Shown in pieces: positions 1-22,789 of a DNA stretch of 64,000 nt; within the stretch, counting starts at the first letter, position 1, and each line of letters starts with the position of its first letter. The notes below the pieces were generated by a model. The model saw only the letters and a list, made by a program, of their open reading frames with translations. It was not told the DNA's origin and searched no databases. The stretch covers positions 24,370,060 through 24,434,059 of the forward strand of contig NC_135177.1 of NCBI RefSeq assembly GCF_041146795.1. The letters are read 5' to 3'. This DNA is from Maylandia zebra. Taxonomy: Eukaryota > Chordata > Actinopteri > Cichliformes > Cichlidae. A program made the position numbers and the translations under genes.

Positions 1-205
1 GGGCCATATATTAACGTGTACGTGTACATAATGAACAATAAAGGCCTTCCTGTGTTTCTTGAATTTTTGTGTGTGAATGTGTTGTCAGTGAATGAGTCAT
101 CCCTGTGATTGCCATAGATGTACCCCTAGCAGTGTCAGAATTGTTAGAGTCTGTGTTTTACACCGTAGCACTTTGAAATCTTTGATGTTTCATGTTTGAC
201 ACTCT

Positions 206-210
206 TGTGT

Positions 211-247
<37 letters not shown>

Positions 248-270
248 TGTGTGTGTGTGTGTGTATGTGT
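206..270. repeat. (TG)n microsatellite in an atn1 intron
   Basis: An interrupted TG/GT dinucleotide run lies in the intron ahead of the first visible atn1 exon. Positions 1-377 hold no coding sequence that I can recognise: only this repeat and the pyrimidine-rich acceptor tract just before 378. Confidence 0.9.
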
Positions 271-377
271 GAGAGAGCGTGAGTGCATGCAAGCGAAGCT
301 TTGTTCTAAAAACAGACCTAGGCCTATTAGGGATTCAAAAGCGTCACTACAGAATTAAAAGTCTTGTGTTGTTTTAG

Positions 378-9897
<9,520 letters not shown>

Positions 9898-11231
9898 GGG
9901 AGGGGCACCAACAAACAGCAGCATGGAGAAAAACCAAGGGAGAGTGTGCGCAAGAAGAGAACACATACAGCGAAACAAAAAAAAGCACTGAAGACTCCGA
10001 ACAGAGGTCGGACTCGTGGACAGGGAAATCGCAGAAGGAAACGAGAAGATTTTGAAGGATTAACAAAAGAGGGAGGAGGGCGTGAAAACCTTGCACAGAG
10101 TCCCCGCGAACGGCACCAGACTCCAGCGCTTTCCTGCATAATGTTGTTTTGTATTGTGCTCTGTACAGTATATTAGATGGGGGCAGCAATAGTGAAGTAC
10201 AGTATATGTAAAATACTTGATGCCAGAAGGAATGTGTACATGAGTCCCTTTTATGTCATTGCATGTAGCTATAGGCGCTTATTCTGAACTGGTGGAACTT
10301 TTGGTTCTATTTTTAGTAATTACCCCCTCCTTTGTATCTGAGGGGCGTTCAATATGCATGAGACCAGCATTTTAGTGTTCTGTTATGTTTACGATCAATA
10401 GCATTGTTATAATGATTAATGTTGTCCGTTTGTTGATAATGATATAATTATATATACAGCACATATTATTTGTATTATTTTTTTACATTTTCATGGTATG
10501 GCAGTCAGTTTTTATTTTTACGTTCAATTTAACTTGTGAAACAAGATGCAAAGGAAGGCAAAAAAATCTGGAAATAAATTATAATCTTTTTTTTTTGCTA
10601 GTTTCTCGAGTGCTCGTGTGTGTGTGCACTGTGCCCCCCCTCAAACCCCACCTCTGCTCCAGCTCTTACATTCAGAGTATTTCCCCTGTCTTTGTTTTAT
10701 ACAAGTCACTCATGCACAAAGCATATCAAATTCTTGATATGCCCCCCCCTCTCTCTTTCTTGCTCCCCTTCTTTCTCTTCATCGCTCACTCCCTCCCTCT
10801 CTTGGTGAGTGTGGCTAATAGGAGACACATGGGATGAGTGTGAGACATGGGAGTTGAGTCGCTCCAGTGAACACCAGCCACCCTGTAGAGTGAGCATTCC
10901 TTACTGCACTGTAAAAATGAAGAGTAGGGAGAAAAAAAAAGATATAAAGACAGAAATGAAAAGAAAGGAGGAGCTGTGAGAGTGTGATTTACGGACACTG
11001 CTGAAGGCTGGGGGCTGTGTGTGTTCTCACCGCGTCCTGCCAGAGGAATCTCCTTCAAAACGGATACGGATCAGTGAATACGTCCTTTTTACGTCAGGCA
11101 GACTCTCTGCTGGCGCACGGAGCTGCTCAAACAAACTTCACGTTATCGCAGCCTTTAATATTTTTACTGATGTGCTCTGTCTAACGTGGATCCTCAGAGG
11201 CCTCAAATCTGCCTCCCTTTTGTGCAATAAA
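9898..11231 (+). other. atn1: Probable atn1 3' UTR
   Basis: Non-coding sequence after the atn1 stop, with purine- and pyrimidine-rich stretches. AATAAA polyadenylation hexamers occur at 10573-10578 and 11226-11231; the second is followed by GT-rich DNA. I infer that the 3' UTR ends at one of them, which gives about 0.7 or 1.35 kb. Confidence 0.55.
11226..11231 (+). terminator. Distal polyadenylation signal candidate for atn1
   Basis: AATAAA hexamer about 1.33 kb after the atn1 stop. A proximal alternative is at 10573-10578. Confidence 0.45.
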
Positions 11232-11584
11232 AGCTCCTCGTACTGTTGTGGCACTGACTGATGGCCTTATGATGAAATATATATATTGTACAGGCCATTC
11301 TGTTGAGTTGGTATGTAGGTTGTGGGCCATTTAAAGTCACCTTGAATAAGTGTGTCAGTGTAATGTAAAGTGATTTCTAGCAGGACAAACCTGATTTCCC
11401 CCCCGGTGACATCGCATCTGGGGGTTATTATTAGCACTTCATCAGTCCTTTCCCAAGATGGATGAGGACGTAGGGAAAGGTATAGATGAAAGACATATGA
11501 GGTTGTTTGAGGGATTCTATGTGGCTGGCATTTGCCTCTTTTTATAAGTGGACAGAAAACAAAGAAATATTATTTTACTGCTTG

Positions 11585-11875
11585 TTACTGCAAATATCTA
11601 ATCAGCTGATCATGTGGCAGCAGCTCAGAGGATTTGGGCTTCTAAACATGGTCAAGACAACCTGCTGAAGTTCAAACTGAGCATCAGAATGAGGAAGAAA
11701 GGTGATTTCAATGACTTTGTGCGTGGTGTGGCTGCTGGTGCATGAGAATTTCAGAAAATGCAAATCTATTGAGATTTTCTAACACAATGAGAAAATTGTA
11801 GCCGCTCTTTGGCATCAACAGGGCATTTTCACCCAGAGGTCAGAGGAGGGCAGCCAGACCGCTGGCAAGAAGTCA
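11585..11875 (+). mobile_element. Tc1-like transposon 5' remnant
   Basis: The order GATCATGTGGCAGCAGCTCA, CATGGTCAAGACAACCTGCT, AGTTCAAACTGAGCATCAGA, GGAAGAAAGGTGATTTCAAT and AATTTCAGAAAATG matches the leader and first transposase codons of a common teleost Tc1-like element (from memory). It breaks off near 11875. It belongs to a different subfamily from the copies at 8.9, 20.2 and 61.7 kb. Confidence 0.65.
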
Positions 11876-12004
11876 GGTGAGTAAAGTTTTCTTAGTGTAT
11901 TTAGATACCTGCTAATAAGTAATTAGTAGGTATCTGCATCTGATACAGTTTGATAAACAACTGACAGCTTAGCACTCAAACGTTTTGTCCACATACTGGC
12001 CCCC

Positions 12005-12480
12005 AAGAAGCAACATGGCGTCAGCTAAATGGCTAAGGTTGATGTTTCAAACCAATGGGTAATGTCCTTAGACAGTATAAAACATAGATGTAGTCACCGT
12101 GACTACATCTATGTAGTGACTTTGAATCCAGAAGTGACAGATGAAAGGGAGACGTGCTAAGTTATTCACCTAACCCTATTTAGCTTGGTTAGCAAGCTAT
12201 GTTCATAAAGTGAATGGGTGCTAGGAAACAGTTAGCTAAAATGCTAGAATTTCACTCACCAAAACTGACCCGCAAACCTCTCAGGTGATCTGCATCACAC
12301 AACAAGACATAATGTCAGTAAGATAATCCAGTAAAGATTCAACAGTTCACACATTATGAAAAAGTCCAGTGTATTGACTCAAACTCATGCGTGAGGTCTA
12401 ACAGGCTCAGATGGGAACACCTGTCAATCAAAACGGTCACGCCCCTGGATCCAGGTGAATGAGTTATGAAAAAATTTCCC
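12005..12480 (-). mobile_element. MITE-like repeat with a central palindrome
   Basis: The sequence resembles, in antisense, a frequent teleost MITE whose sense strand includes GATGTAGTCACCGTGA and a CGCCATGTTG end (here CAACATGGCG near 12013). Positions 12082-12097 and 12099-12114 are perfect 16-bp inverted arms around one base. The superfamily is uncertain. Confidence 0.45.
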
Positions 12481-15400
12481 CACTCATAGATTTTTTTTTT
12501 TAAGAAAAGGGAAAATGGAAGTTTATTCTCACCACTAAAAATAAAACATTCTTGGAGCTTCCTGACTGAAAAATCTAAACTAAAATGTAAAGTTATCTCA
12601 AAACTTGGCTTAATAACTCAAGATTTCTAGTTATTTTTTTACATTTTTAGTTCTTTTCTCAGATGTTTGAGTTAGTAAGTAGAAATTTAGAGATACCCAA
12701 CTAGAAAATTTGACTTATAGATGGCAATTTATGTATTGATTAATTTTTGCCTTTAAGTGGTGGAAGCTTCCATAGAGAAACTACCCATGAACACAAAACC
12801 TTTTTTGTACCAGGCTGTAAAGATGCTTTTTAATACTATAAAGTTGGACATTTTAACAAAGGAGTCTGTAGGGATTGATTCCCATCTGTAGCCAGCCAAA
12901 AGTTGCCCCAAAAATAATTTTGGTTTTTGCTACTTTCATCTCAGAAGTAGGAAAGAATTCCCAGGAGTTTGCCTCAGGTGACTGTCATGTTTTCCAGCCT
13001 CAGCAGATGGACTCAGAAACCAGTACCTTTCCTGCTTAAATAAATCCAGTTAACCCGGAGAACTTTCAGGTCACCATTTGTTAAACCGTCTTTATTAGAT
13101 TAGTGTTTCAACCATTCATAACCTTGCAGTTACACTCTACTCAATGTAACTGCCATTCATTTCATTATGTTTAATGACCAGTTTCACCGATTTATCCATT
13201 TCGTTTGGCTATCAGTTTAATAATTTTTAGCTCTCTATATCATCTCACATCTTGCTGTAATTGCATAAGTACAGCAATACATGACATGATACTAATTTGC
13301 TTTAATTTTGTTTACAGTAAATTACTGTATAAGGTCACAGATCAACACACTTAACACACAAAAATAACAGGGCCAGATTTAACACTCAAAGAAGTTTATG
13401 CATGTTCTACGTGCTATAATCATTTATGAGCCCTTGGAAGCTCTTTCCATGTATTTAAGTGGATGGGCACAATGTCAGGGTTGCTGCATACTATTTCAGA
13501 TTTATTCAAAATAAAGTTCATAATAGTAGAAACACATGTTTTAAAATATAAGCTCTTCATCAGTATTCAAGAATCTGAGAAGCGAGACCTGGAACAGACG
13601 AAGAGCCAAATATGATGCACTAACGTTCAAATGGTGCCACAGACTATGTGACGTTTCAGTGTCATATGTTTGGGTTTGAACTCGCAGTGACTAATTTGGT
13701 TTAGTTCCTGTTCCAAATTTTCCTCCAGCAAAAATATCTTCTTCTCCACATGTTCCGTTTTCATTCAGCTGTTTTGCCTAAGAGAGAGTTTTATAACACG
13801 CTTTGCTTCTTCCTCTAAAATATCTGCACCACAGTCATCTTTCTTGTCCCTTTGGAGCTGTCGTGTTTTTCCCCGCTGCTGATCACATGATCACACCTGC
13901 TAACTCTCCCTTTCATTGTCCACTTTTACTGTTTCAGTCTCGTACTGTGGCTCCTCTGTTAGTCGTACCTTTCATAGCCCTGAAGCGTCAACACTCTCAT
14001 AGTGATTCTGAAATCTACTGGGAGAGACACTCACCCTGGTCAGTGAAACTTCTACTTGAACAAATCCCCCAACATCTCATTCATCTATTGGAGTGTCGTC
14101 CCAGCCTGCGGCAATGACAGGCAAACTGCAAAGTGGCACAATTGCTGGCGGAGAACTGAGTCTGTGGCTTTTTCACCTTCTCTCACCCAGACAATCAATC
14201 TCCCCTGACCTCTTGCTCACTGCAGCCCAGAGAAGATGATCCCAGTGGATGATCTTGAGGCGTTGCTGAGCATCTTTAAGCAGTTGTAGACAACAGGCGG
14301 GTGATCAGAGTGAGAATTGGACCAGAGAGGCCTCTGCCTCCTTCCACTGCACATCGGTTTGACAACATCTTCACCATTTCAGCATCGAAACAGAAATATG
14401 ATTTTCTTTAGTAAAAGTTAAACTAGCATTTTATGAAGAGGGTTGATAAAACGTTTTGCTTTAGTGATCCTAGCCACATATTTTGCCTCTTGGAGTTGTA
14501 CTCGGGTGAGGCTCTTCTGTGTTTTCAGTTTGCATAGTTTTCCGATGTTGTGCAAGATTTCTCTGAGAGCTTAGGTTTCTCCTGCGGTCAAAATATCCAT
14601 GAAAAGTTAATGTTAATAGTTGGATATGGGACACACTTCCAAATGAGATTTGCAATCCAGTTCGATTAAAAACTTCTACATCAGACACAGGGAACTACAG
14701 CTGGACAAGCAATGATGTTATCAGAATCTGATCCAGTGAAGATTTTCATTAGATTTCCCTGAACCCTGGTAAGGGCAACAGTCCTGGGTGTACGTCACCT
14801 CTCTCCCTTTGATAGCTGGGGCACCAGTGCAGGTGCTTCTTTAGAATGTGAAACAGATAACAGACAAGTATGGCACAAATAATGCACTGCAAATGCTTCC
14901 ACAGTATAACAACCATCCTCCGTGCCACCTCGCTCTCTGACATCGACATGTGCACTGACACAAATGATGGCAAACCTACGAGCTAGCTTAGGCAAGCAGT
15001 CCAAGCTGAAAAACACCCTCTCGGTTTGTCATTCTATTTAAGCTGCAGAATTTCCCTGCATCACTGCCTGCTGTTTCAACCATTCCACCACCCCGACATC
15101 CACCTGTGTCCTTCAAAGGGATGTTTAGCTCATCGCTCCAACATTTCTATGTGTATCATATTTGCAGGGAGTGATGAGCCAGACCCCAAAACACAGACTG
15201 TAATTGGCTGGTGTTATAAGTCATTTCAAATGTGAGATGTCTGGCTGAAATGTAGGATTGGGTGCGGCTGCACGCAAAGGATGTGAAGAGAAACAGCAAA
15301 AGAAAAAAAAAAGGAAGGGGCACCGATTTCTCATTTGAAAAAGCAGCATGATTACTTGAAACTCAGATTGTATTTCATTGAATATTTACACACGCTGCAT

Positions 15401-17574
15401 TATGTTATCTCCAAGCCAGCAATGCAGACATGTGTGAAACTTACAAGAATGTGTACATATGGTCTGCAATGATTCTTTGAAGACAGATCATCCAAAGCAG
15501 GGGGATTGAACATTTATTACACCTTTTATTTTACTACTAGCCATAGCTGAACACAAACCATAGCAACCAGCTCAAGAAGGCAGGGGTGACTACATATGTC
15601 TGGGTGCCATCACCGCCATGCGAGTCTTTTAAAGTCAGGTTTAAAACAAATAAAAAGAATGGCAAAGGTGACTGGACAAATGAGAGAGCTGAGTTTTAGA
15701 GTGCCTATTCGAATAGAAATGGAAGCAGTGGTGCGTTGGTGAGTCAAAGGCGCAGAAAGGGATAAAAAAAAAAACTCAGTCACTGTGAGGATCAGCATGT
15801 GGTAGTGCGTGTGTTGGAGCAAATGCAGCGCTGGGTTTGAACATGATGTGAAGGGCACATTGTTATTAAAGACAGAGTAGTCTGATTTGAAATATTTATG
15901 AAATTCAACACATTTTAAAAGCACGGGTTTACCAAATGCATTTGTAGATGAATAAGAGGCCAGCACAGAGCAAGAAGTGGACAGAAAGCTTTTGATGGTG
16001 ATAAATTATTTCACAGTGGGTCCAAATGAGCACACGTTCGTTCATGTTTGTAGGTTTCAGGAGCGGCTGAAGGACTGCAGTGGTCACGCTCAAAAAACAA
16101 AAAGGAATGCAGGAAAAACATCTGAAGAAAGAAAGTAATGATGTTCAGCAGAGATCTGTCAAGTGAAATTATAAAACAAAGCACACATAAAAGCCATCTT
16201 TTCTTTTGTCAAATAGTGGTTGGATAGTCTTCAGATGAATATGTGTGATACACATACAGGGGGATTTGGGTTTGTTTCGCAGCCACAGGACCTGGGGGTA
16301 CCTTGCAGTCGTTAAGTCGACCATGAGCTCCTCTGTATACCAAAGTGTTCTTGAGTCAAATATATCTGTGTTCGACAGCTAAAGCTTGGTTGAAATTGGG
16401 TTGTGCAACAGGATGATGATCCCATGCAAAAGCAGCAAATGTACAACACAATGACTGAAAAAGAAAAGAATAGAGGCGACTGAAATGCTGTGAATAAACA
16501 AATGAACCCACACTGAACTGAAGACTGAGCCAAAATTTCCCCACAGCGACGTGAGAGACTGATAAATTCATAAAGAAAGCTTTAACTTCACGTTATTGCT
16601 GCTAAAGGTGATTATTATTTTCAATTACATCTTAACACATAACATTTAAAAATTGAAATTGGGAGTACTTTCTTTTTCATGACTGTACCTGAAACATTTA
16701 ATATGAGCACAGAGTTTAAGGTAAGTACTTTCTGAGAGGTTCTACCAAACACCAGAGGTGCGATGTCACAAAACAAGGTCATCTGCGCTGTTGAGACATT
16801 TTTGTATTCACACTTCATGAAAATTGTCCCATAGCATCTTTCCCTAAATCCAAGTCCTTTATAAAAATGATTTGTAGTAGAAACTCCAGAAGTCGTTATT
16901 GTGTCATTATTTTAATTGTCTCCTCGTTGTTGTAAGTGGTTTACTGAAAGGAGCACCTGTGTGTGCATGAGAGCTCTCAGCGGGTCTCTCTCCAATAAGT
17001 GAGAGTACGATAAAATAATGTTGTTCGACATTATTATGAGACGTGAAGTGTGCCTGCTGAGCTTTTTCCACATTTACAATCTGGAAGCATTTTAAATCAA
17101 CCTAAATCTGAACTTAGAAACGCAGCATTTAGATTAATTTACTGACTTATTAAACCTGTCTATATATTGAAGTCTGTCAGCCAAATTCCCAGACTTGAAT
17201 AGAGCCTAGTCCAAAACTAACCCAGTGAAGAACTCCACTGGAGAGACTGACTTACTGACTCTGGAAACTGAGGCTGGAACTTCTAAACTGGTCTAGAATT
17301 GAAGTTTCTTTTTATTTCACCTAAAAAATTGGGGGTAATATAAAATTTTCACTGATTTTCACATTTGATATGACATTGACCCAATTTCCACTCATGTTAA
17401 ATCAGCTCGAGCTGTCATTGGTACCTACAATCACACAAAATTTCAAACGATATACTTGAGACTGTGGACACTAGACTGCTAACAAACAAACAAACGGACA
17501 AACACACTAACAAAACCAATTACATGCAAAACTCCCAAAGTAACTTGGTGGAAATGTCTGATTTAAAGATTAAA

Positions 17575-17646
17575 CGTGCTGCCTGCTGTAACCCCTAATT
17601 TCCCTCGGGATGAATAAAGTATTCTGATTCTGATTCTGATTCTGAT
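17575..17646 (+). mobile_element. 3' tail of a LINE with (TTCTGA)n
   Basis: TTTCCCTCGGGATGAATAAA is followed by a GTATTCTGATTCTGATT-type hexamer array. This is a familiar 3' terminus of teleost non-LTR retrotransposons. Only the tail is identifiable. Confidence 0.55.
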
Positions 17647-18964
17647 AAACTCTGAGGGCTATATCTCGGTTAAAGTAAGCCCCTGACAGTAATTTACTTA
17701 TAGCAGAGCTTTTATTCCAAGGCAACTGCAGTAAGTTAAAAGTAGGAAGACAAATCAAGTCATATTAAGAAACCAATCCTGACCTCAAACTGCGTACAAT
17801 TAACACATCTACCAAACCAAACTTGGCACATTCCTGTCCAAAAAGGCCTGGTCTGGCTTTGCACTTGCTGGGTCCAAACCAGGTCTGGATGAGAGGCAAG
17901 AAATAAAAATAAACTAAACACAAACACATCTTCAAACACAGCTCGCTTGCAAGCACTGCATGTTTCATGTTTAGAGGTCACAGGGCAGTTACTGCTGCAC
18001 ACCTGAACTTAGCTTTATTACCTACACCGTGAAATGGGCTGATTAACACGTATATCAGCTTCACATAACACAAAATACTCGACCCTGCTGCTGCTGCATG
18101 TGTACGCTGACAAACAGGCCAAGATGCTGTCTTGATGCATGCTCAGTCATCCAGGACGTAGCATTTCCAGTGTGAGAAACGACTGAAGAAGTGACTAAAT
18201 GTATCTCCCACTGAAAACTTTTTAGGAGGCGAAAATGCTGCGTCACAGCTGCTCGCAACAACAAGTCCCAATGTAACCCCTGAGTATAGATAATGGCCAC
18301 ATGATGCCAAAAAATGGAGTGAGGAGCTGGTGAAAAACGTCTTTGTGTTTCCTGGTGAATCAAACCGTTATTTCAAACTATTTTTTTAAAGATCAAAAAT
18401 AGCAAAAAGTTCTGTGGTCTCCTAAATGTTACACCCCTGTCCAGACCCTGAAATACTAATTAGAGTTGAACACCCTGTGTGCTGCGCTCTGTGCCTGCAC
18501 GCCACACTGAGGAAACCGTTTCCCTTATTTTGAGTAAAAATTCAAAGCATGTTGTTCCAGTTTCTCAGAAATTTAAATTTGTTGTAGCTGTCCTTTTTAT
18601 GCAGCTTATATTTTGGTTTATTATGTTTTTAAAAAAATCACAGGTGATGCTTTTCACTGAGCTACATTTTTGCCATATTAACTGTTTAAAGCCTGAACTA
18701 TCAAATAATTCTTTTTTTTTTAAATTCAACATTTATTGAACCTCCTGACTTAAAAAAAAGATATATAGATTAACATATAAATGAATTTGTTACATATTTG
18801 TTACATCTGGCCTTTTATTTTTTTTTCTTTTGCAATTTATTGCCTAAAAATGTGGTGAGATATTTATTCCCGTTTTTCAATGTATCAAATATGATACACT
18901 ATGAGTTAAGGAGTTAAAGGTATCCTCTCTTTGGCATCACACAGATCAATCAGTGACTTAAATC

Positions 18965-19585
18965 AGTCTGATGCTTGAGCTTCTGGCTCACAGAAACTAC
19001 TTGTATACATGCCCCCACCAAAGAGGTGACAGTGTTCAGTGTCCTTATAACAGGTTTTGGCGACTGGGGATCAGACTGCCCCTCCTGTACATGGTGGGCT
19101 TATGAGGGACTGGGTGCATGTTACTCTTTCTGGCTACAGGGTGGGACCAAGGCAACTCTACCCTGGGGAGGATTAACAGATCCCTTGTTCTTCCCTTTAT
19201 AGGGGTTTTCTGAATAGCTCTTGTCTGACCCCTCACTCAGAAGCAGTTTTGCTTGGGAGACCCTTCCAGCGGTAAATTGGCCCTCACAATATATCTCCTG
19301 GCATTACACAGGCGCACAGACCCCTTCATCATGACAAGGTGGAGGGATATCTGGATCCTAGTTATCCATCTGACTAGGATGCCTACTGGGTGCCTCCCAG
19401 GCGAGGTTTTTCAGGCCTTTCCTACTGGGAGAGGACCTTGGGGAAAAACCAGAATACATCAGAGAGATTAGATCCTTCAGCAGGCTTGGGAAGCCTTGTT
19501 GTCTCCTTGGAAGAATTGAGTTGGCTGCCCCCACTATTCAGACCCAGACCTAAGAAAGTGGCTATGGATGGATGGATGGATGATA
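18965..19585. mobile_element. LINE-derived sequence ending in (ATGG)n
   Basis: The right part (about 19325-19585) reads as a decayed 3' end of a teleost non-LTR element: AGGATGCCTACTGGGTGCCT, CCTACTGGGAGAGGACC, GTTGGCTGCCCCCACTATTC, ending GGATGGATGGATGGAT. The left part (GGCGACTGGGGATCAG, TAGGGGTTTTCTGAATAGCT, GGGAGACCCTTCCAGCGG) resembles another segment of such elements. Frames are broken throughout. Confidence 0.5.
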
Positions 19586-20224
19586 GGACGACAATAATTT
19601 GGTATAACTTTGAGTACTTGAATGTCCAAATGTGCCTTTAAACCAAAGCGATAAAGTCAACGTGAGCCATAATCTCTTTTTAAAACCTGGTAGGAGCTCA
19701 GAGTTGTATAACTTTGAGCATGAGGTGCAAAATACAGTCAAGATCTACAAACTTTTAGTCAGCAGGAGAAAACATATCATTTTACAGTCAGAGGCATATC
19801 TGCCAAGTCTGCCCATGAGTTTGGAGATTACTACACACACCATCAGCCAGGACAGTGTGCTACCAACCCACCTCCCAGCAGCCAAGTTTTAATTAGTTCA
19901 TACCACTTCTCATTTTAGTCTCTCACCAGGAGCCAAGTACACGAAGTACAAATGACACAAAGTTGTCCTCCAGACAGAAGGAGGGTGTAAATGTACAAGT
20001 CACAGTACTGTCATGACTTACTGGGCTGTCTTCAGCTTAACTAGCATCACATGTATGACAGGAAACAGGCCTAATTCAGTTATTTGTGAGGCATAAATCA
20101 AGCCTCCATGAAGAATAAATAATGTGACCTTAATACTGCTTTCAGTAGAATTTAATCTGATTCTTTTTAGCAGATTGTTTCATATATGCAGTCAGGTGAA
20201 GAGTAAAGTGTGTTATTAATGTTT

Positions 20225-20445
20225 CCATGGGAATTTAGAGGGTATGCAAAAGCCAGGTGCTGCTCATCAAAAGCAGTTTTAGACCAGTTTGCTAGTCTGG
20301 AGTATTCAGTTGTGTGTTAAGACAATGCCGCAGTCGTCCCAGGACTAGACACTTCAAATTCACCCCAAGTTACGCCGTGCAATATTCAGAGAAACTACAA
20401 CTATGTTGATGTTACAGTGAACGATGGCTAACACGTCTGGAGTAG
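20225..20445 (+). mobile_element. Tc1/mariner remnant
   Basis: Shares with the 8.9-kb copy the series GCTGCTCATCAAAAGCAG, TTTGCTAGTCTGGAGTATTC, GTGTGTTAAGACAATGCC and AAATTCACCCCAAGTTACG. It is a short, internally deleted 5' remnant of the same Tc1 group. Confidence 0.65.
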
Positions 20446-21293
20446 CAAGATTTACTGCTGTGGAAACACTGAATCCCAAAGTGATGATGGAGATGAGTGG
20501 GATTAACTTGTTTTTGCATCAAAATGATTCAAACATATAAATGAAATACATTAAATCACGTAAAATATCTGTTATTGATGATAAACACAAAGAGAAACAT
20601 TAAAGAAACCATAAACATCCCTGTTTAAACCATAATGGGCTCATAGATAATCCCTCTTGGTCCCTAAAATAACTCAGTGAATACATGAATTCAATAATGT
20701 ATAATTATGGCTCATTCTTTACAACAAATACTTTTGGTATTTGTAGTTTAAAAATCAGAAGAGTTTCCTCAGCACTGCTTCTTGTGCATGCATTTATGGT
20801 GCAGAGGCCTATATTATGTGGTGACTAGACTACCTTCATATTTTTAATATGCGAGTTCACCAGCTCACAGAAAATAAATCCACATGGAGTATATTGGACA
20901 GGAGGCGATATGAACCCTGCCAAATACTTAAGATTGATGGGAAACTATGAAGGAAAAGCTCCACCTAGTGGAGTGAAGTGTAACTTTTTTCCTTCTGCTT
21001 TTTATATTCCTGCAGCAAAAAGACTCACACATCCCATTCAGCTAAAAGGAAGAATATGTCAGGATTTTTCCCATATAGAAAACAGGTTTTGGGCATTTCC
21101 CCTTTAGGAGTTTCAGAAGAACTGTGGTAAAAATATTTTAAGCATTTTAAAGTAAAAATTATTTTAGTTAAGGTAACACACATGTGGACTAATTGTCCCC
21201 CAAAGTCCTGTTTTGAGCCAGACCTTCACGTGAACTGACCGTGGAAAGCAGAGAACACAAGACATAAAAACAAAACAGGTTTTTAATCAATAT

Positions 21294-21299
21294 TTTATT
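21294..21299 (-). terminator. Polyadenylation signal for the zinc-finger gene
   Basis: TTTATT on the + strand is AATAAA on the coding strand, about 215 bases past the stop codon of the zinc-finger gene. Confidence 0.55.
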
Positions 21300-21513
21300 C
21301 TGAAAGGATCGATCTAAGGTTATAAGCAGTTTATAAAAGTTTATTTTCACATCATCTACTGCTGCTACAGTTTATGCACACAAGGCATAATGAAATCCAT
21401 GCACATTTGCCAACATAATCCACAACTAACATTTCACACTTTACATTCCCTGTTCGAGCTCATCGTGTGTTTTTCTTTAGAGGTAAATACTACGTGATTA
21501 TAATTTTACACAT

Positions 21514-22479
21514 TCATGGATCCTGAACCACATTCTCCCTCTTGTGCACACTTCTAACGTGTCTGCCGAGAGACTCCATCCATTTGAAGGATTTGCCACA
21601 GCAGTTACACACAAAGCGTTTCCCCTCGGTGTGGATCGTCTGGTGTCTGTTCAGAGCGCTCGTCGTGATGAAGGTCTTGCTGCATATTTCACACCTGTAC
21701 GGCCTCTCTCCCGTGTGAGTCCTGATGTGAGCTGCCAGGTGGGAGCAGTTACTGAAGCGTTTTTCACAGACGGAGCAGCTGTAGGGTTTGTCTTTGCCCT
21801 CCTCGTTGCCGTGGAGGTGGTGGTGATGGTGGTAATGGTGGAAATGTAAGGCTTGGTCCTGCAGACTGGCTTTCAGACTGGAAGGAGAGGATATGAAGTC
21901 TTTGATGTCTGACTCGAGGGCTTCGAGCTGGTCAGCATCGTGACCCATCCAGAAGTCCCTGTGGCTCTTCTGCTGCTCCTCCTTTTTGACCTCTGAAGTC
22001 TCTGGATGCTCCTCATCCATCTGCCCCAGGCTGCTGCCTCCATCCTCCTCCTCTTCCTCGCACTGCTCAGGCTCGGCCTCAGGCTCAGAAGCATCCACTG
22101 CAGGGTCTGACTGAAGAGGAGGAGGAGGAGAAGGACGGTGGCGGTGATAGGTTTGCTGCAGCAGCTGGGCTGCAAGACATTTGTCTGATGGAGGCTCTGA
22201 GCAAAAGACAAAAGACGCCGGAGTTATTCATTTTTAACTCAATATACAGACATTATAAGGAAAAGCTGCACGGGTTTGGCTATAAAGCGGGTTTAATTCA
22301 AACCTACCTGCCTTGAGAAGCTTCAGCTCCAATCTGAGACGGCTGATTTCCAGATCTTTTGAACGACAGAGCTCCTCTTTGTATTCGGCTATTGTCTTTT
22401 CAACCGCTCCAAATATCTCCTCCGCGGCCACCATCAGCCTCTCGCTCAGAAAAGCTTTCAGTGAATGCATCCTGGACAT
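21514..22479 (-). CDS. Two-exon C2H2 zinc-finger protein, three fingers
   Basis: Predicted nuclear DNA-binding protein of 284 residues. Exon 1 (22479-22308) starts MSRMHSLKAFLSERLMVAAE and contains EEIFGAVEKTIAEYKEELCR followed by a heptad-like, probably coiled-coil segment. This N-terminus is typical of a large teleost C2H2 family. Exon 2 (22196-21514) joins in phase (donor GT at 22307-22306, acceptor AG at 22198-22197) and encodes an acidic linker, a His cluster (HHYHHHHH) and three complete fingers: YSCSVC...HIRTH, YRCEIC...HQTIH and FVCNCC...HVRSVH. The HTGERPY linker joins fingers 1 and 2. All Cys and His ligands are present and the frame is unbroken. I do not assign a symbol; its targets are unknown. 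Met4 is an alternative start. Confidence 0.85.
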
Positions 22480-22789
22480 TTAGACGGGAGGCTGCCAGCT
22501 CTCGGTGGCTCCTGAACACGTATTTGTGCGGGTCCGTGAACGTCACGCTTGGATTGTAAACACGGACATGAAACTAGTGAGGTGAGAAATGTGCAACACG
22601 AGAAAACAGCGCCACCTTCTGGCGTGGAGGACAAGAATAAACGTTACGCCTTGATGATAAAATAAAAAAATATTCTTTACTATGATTTCTGTTCTATTTA
22701 AATATTATAAACAGTGCTGTTAAAAAGAATTTTCCTCTTTTTTGAATATTTGTGACACTTACATTTTTTAATATCAATGCTAATAAAAA

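Larger units (their letters stand above)
11232..21290. other. Gene-poor spacer between atn1 and the zinc-finger gene
   Basis: About 10 kb without a recognisable gene. Open frames of 60-120 codons are scattered on both strands but have no family features or splice structure. What I can identify is decayed mobile DNA, listed separately: Tc1 at 11585-11875, a MITE-like segment at 12005-12480, a LINE tail at 17575-17646, LINE-derived sequence at 18965-19585 and Tc1 at 20225-20445. Roughly 12.5-17.5 kb shows nothing that I can name. Confidence 0.6.

Noticed and set aside
13803-14117. 104-codon open frame in the spacer
   Set aside because: No family resemblance, no repeat or domain signature and no clear splice context; consistent with chance.
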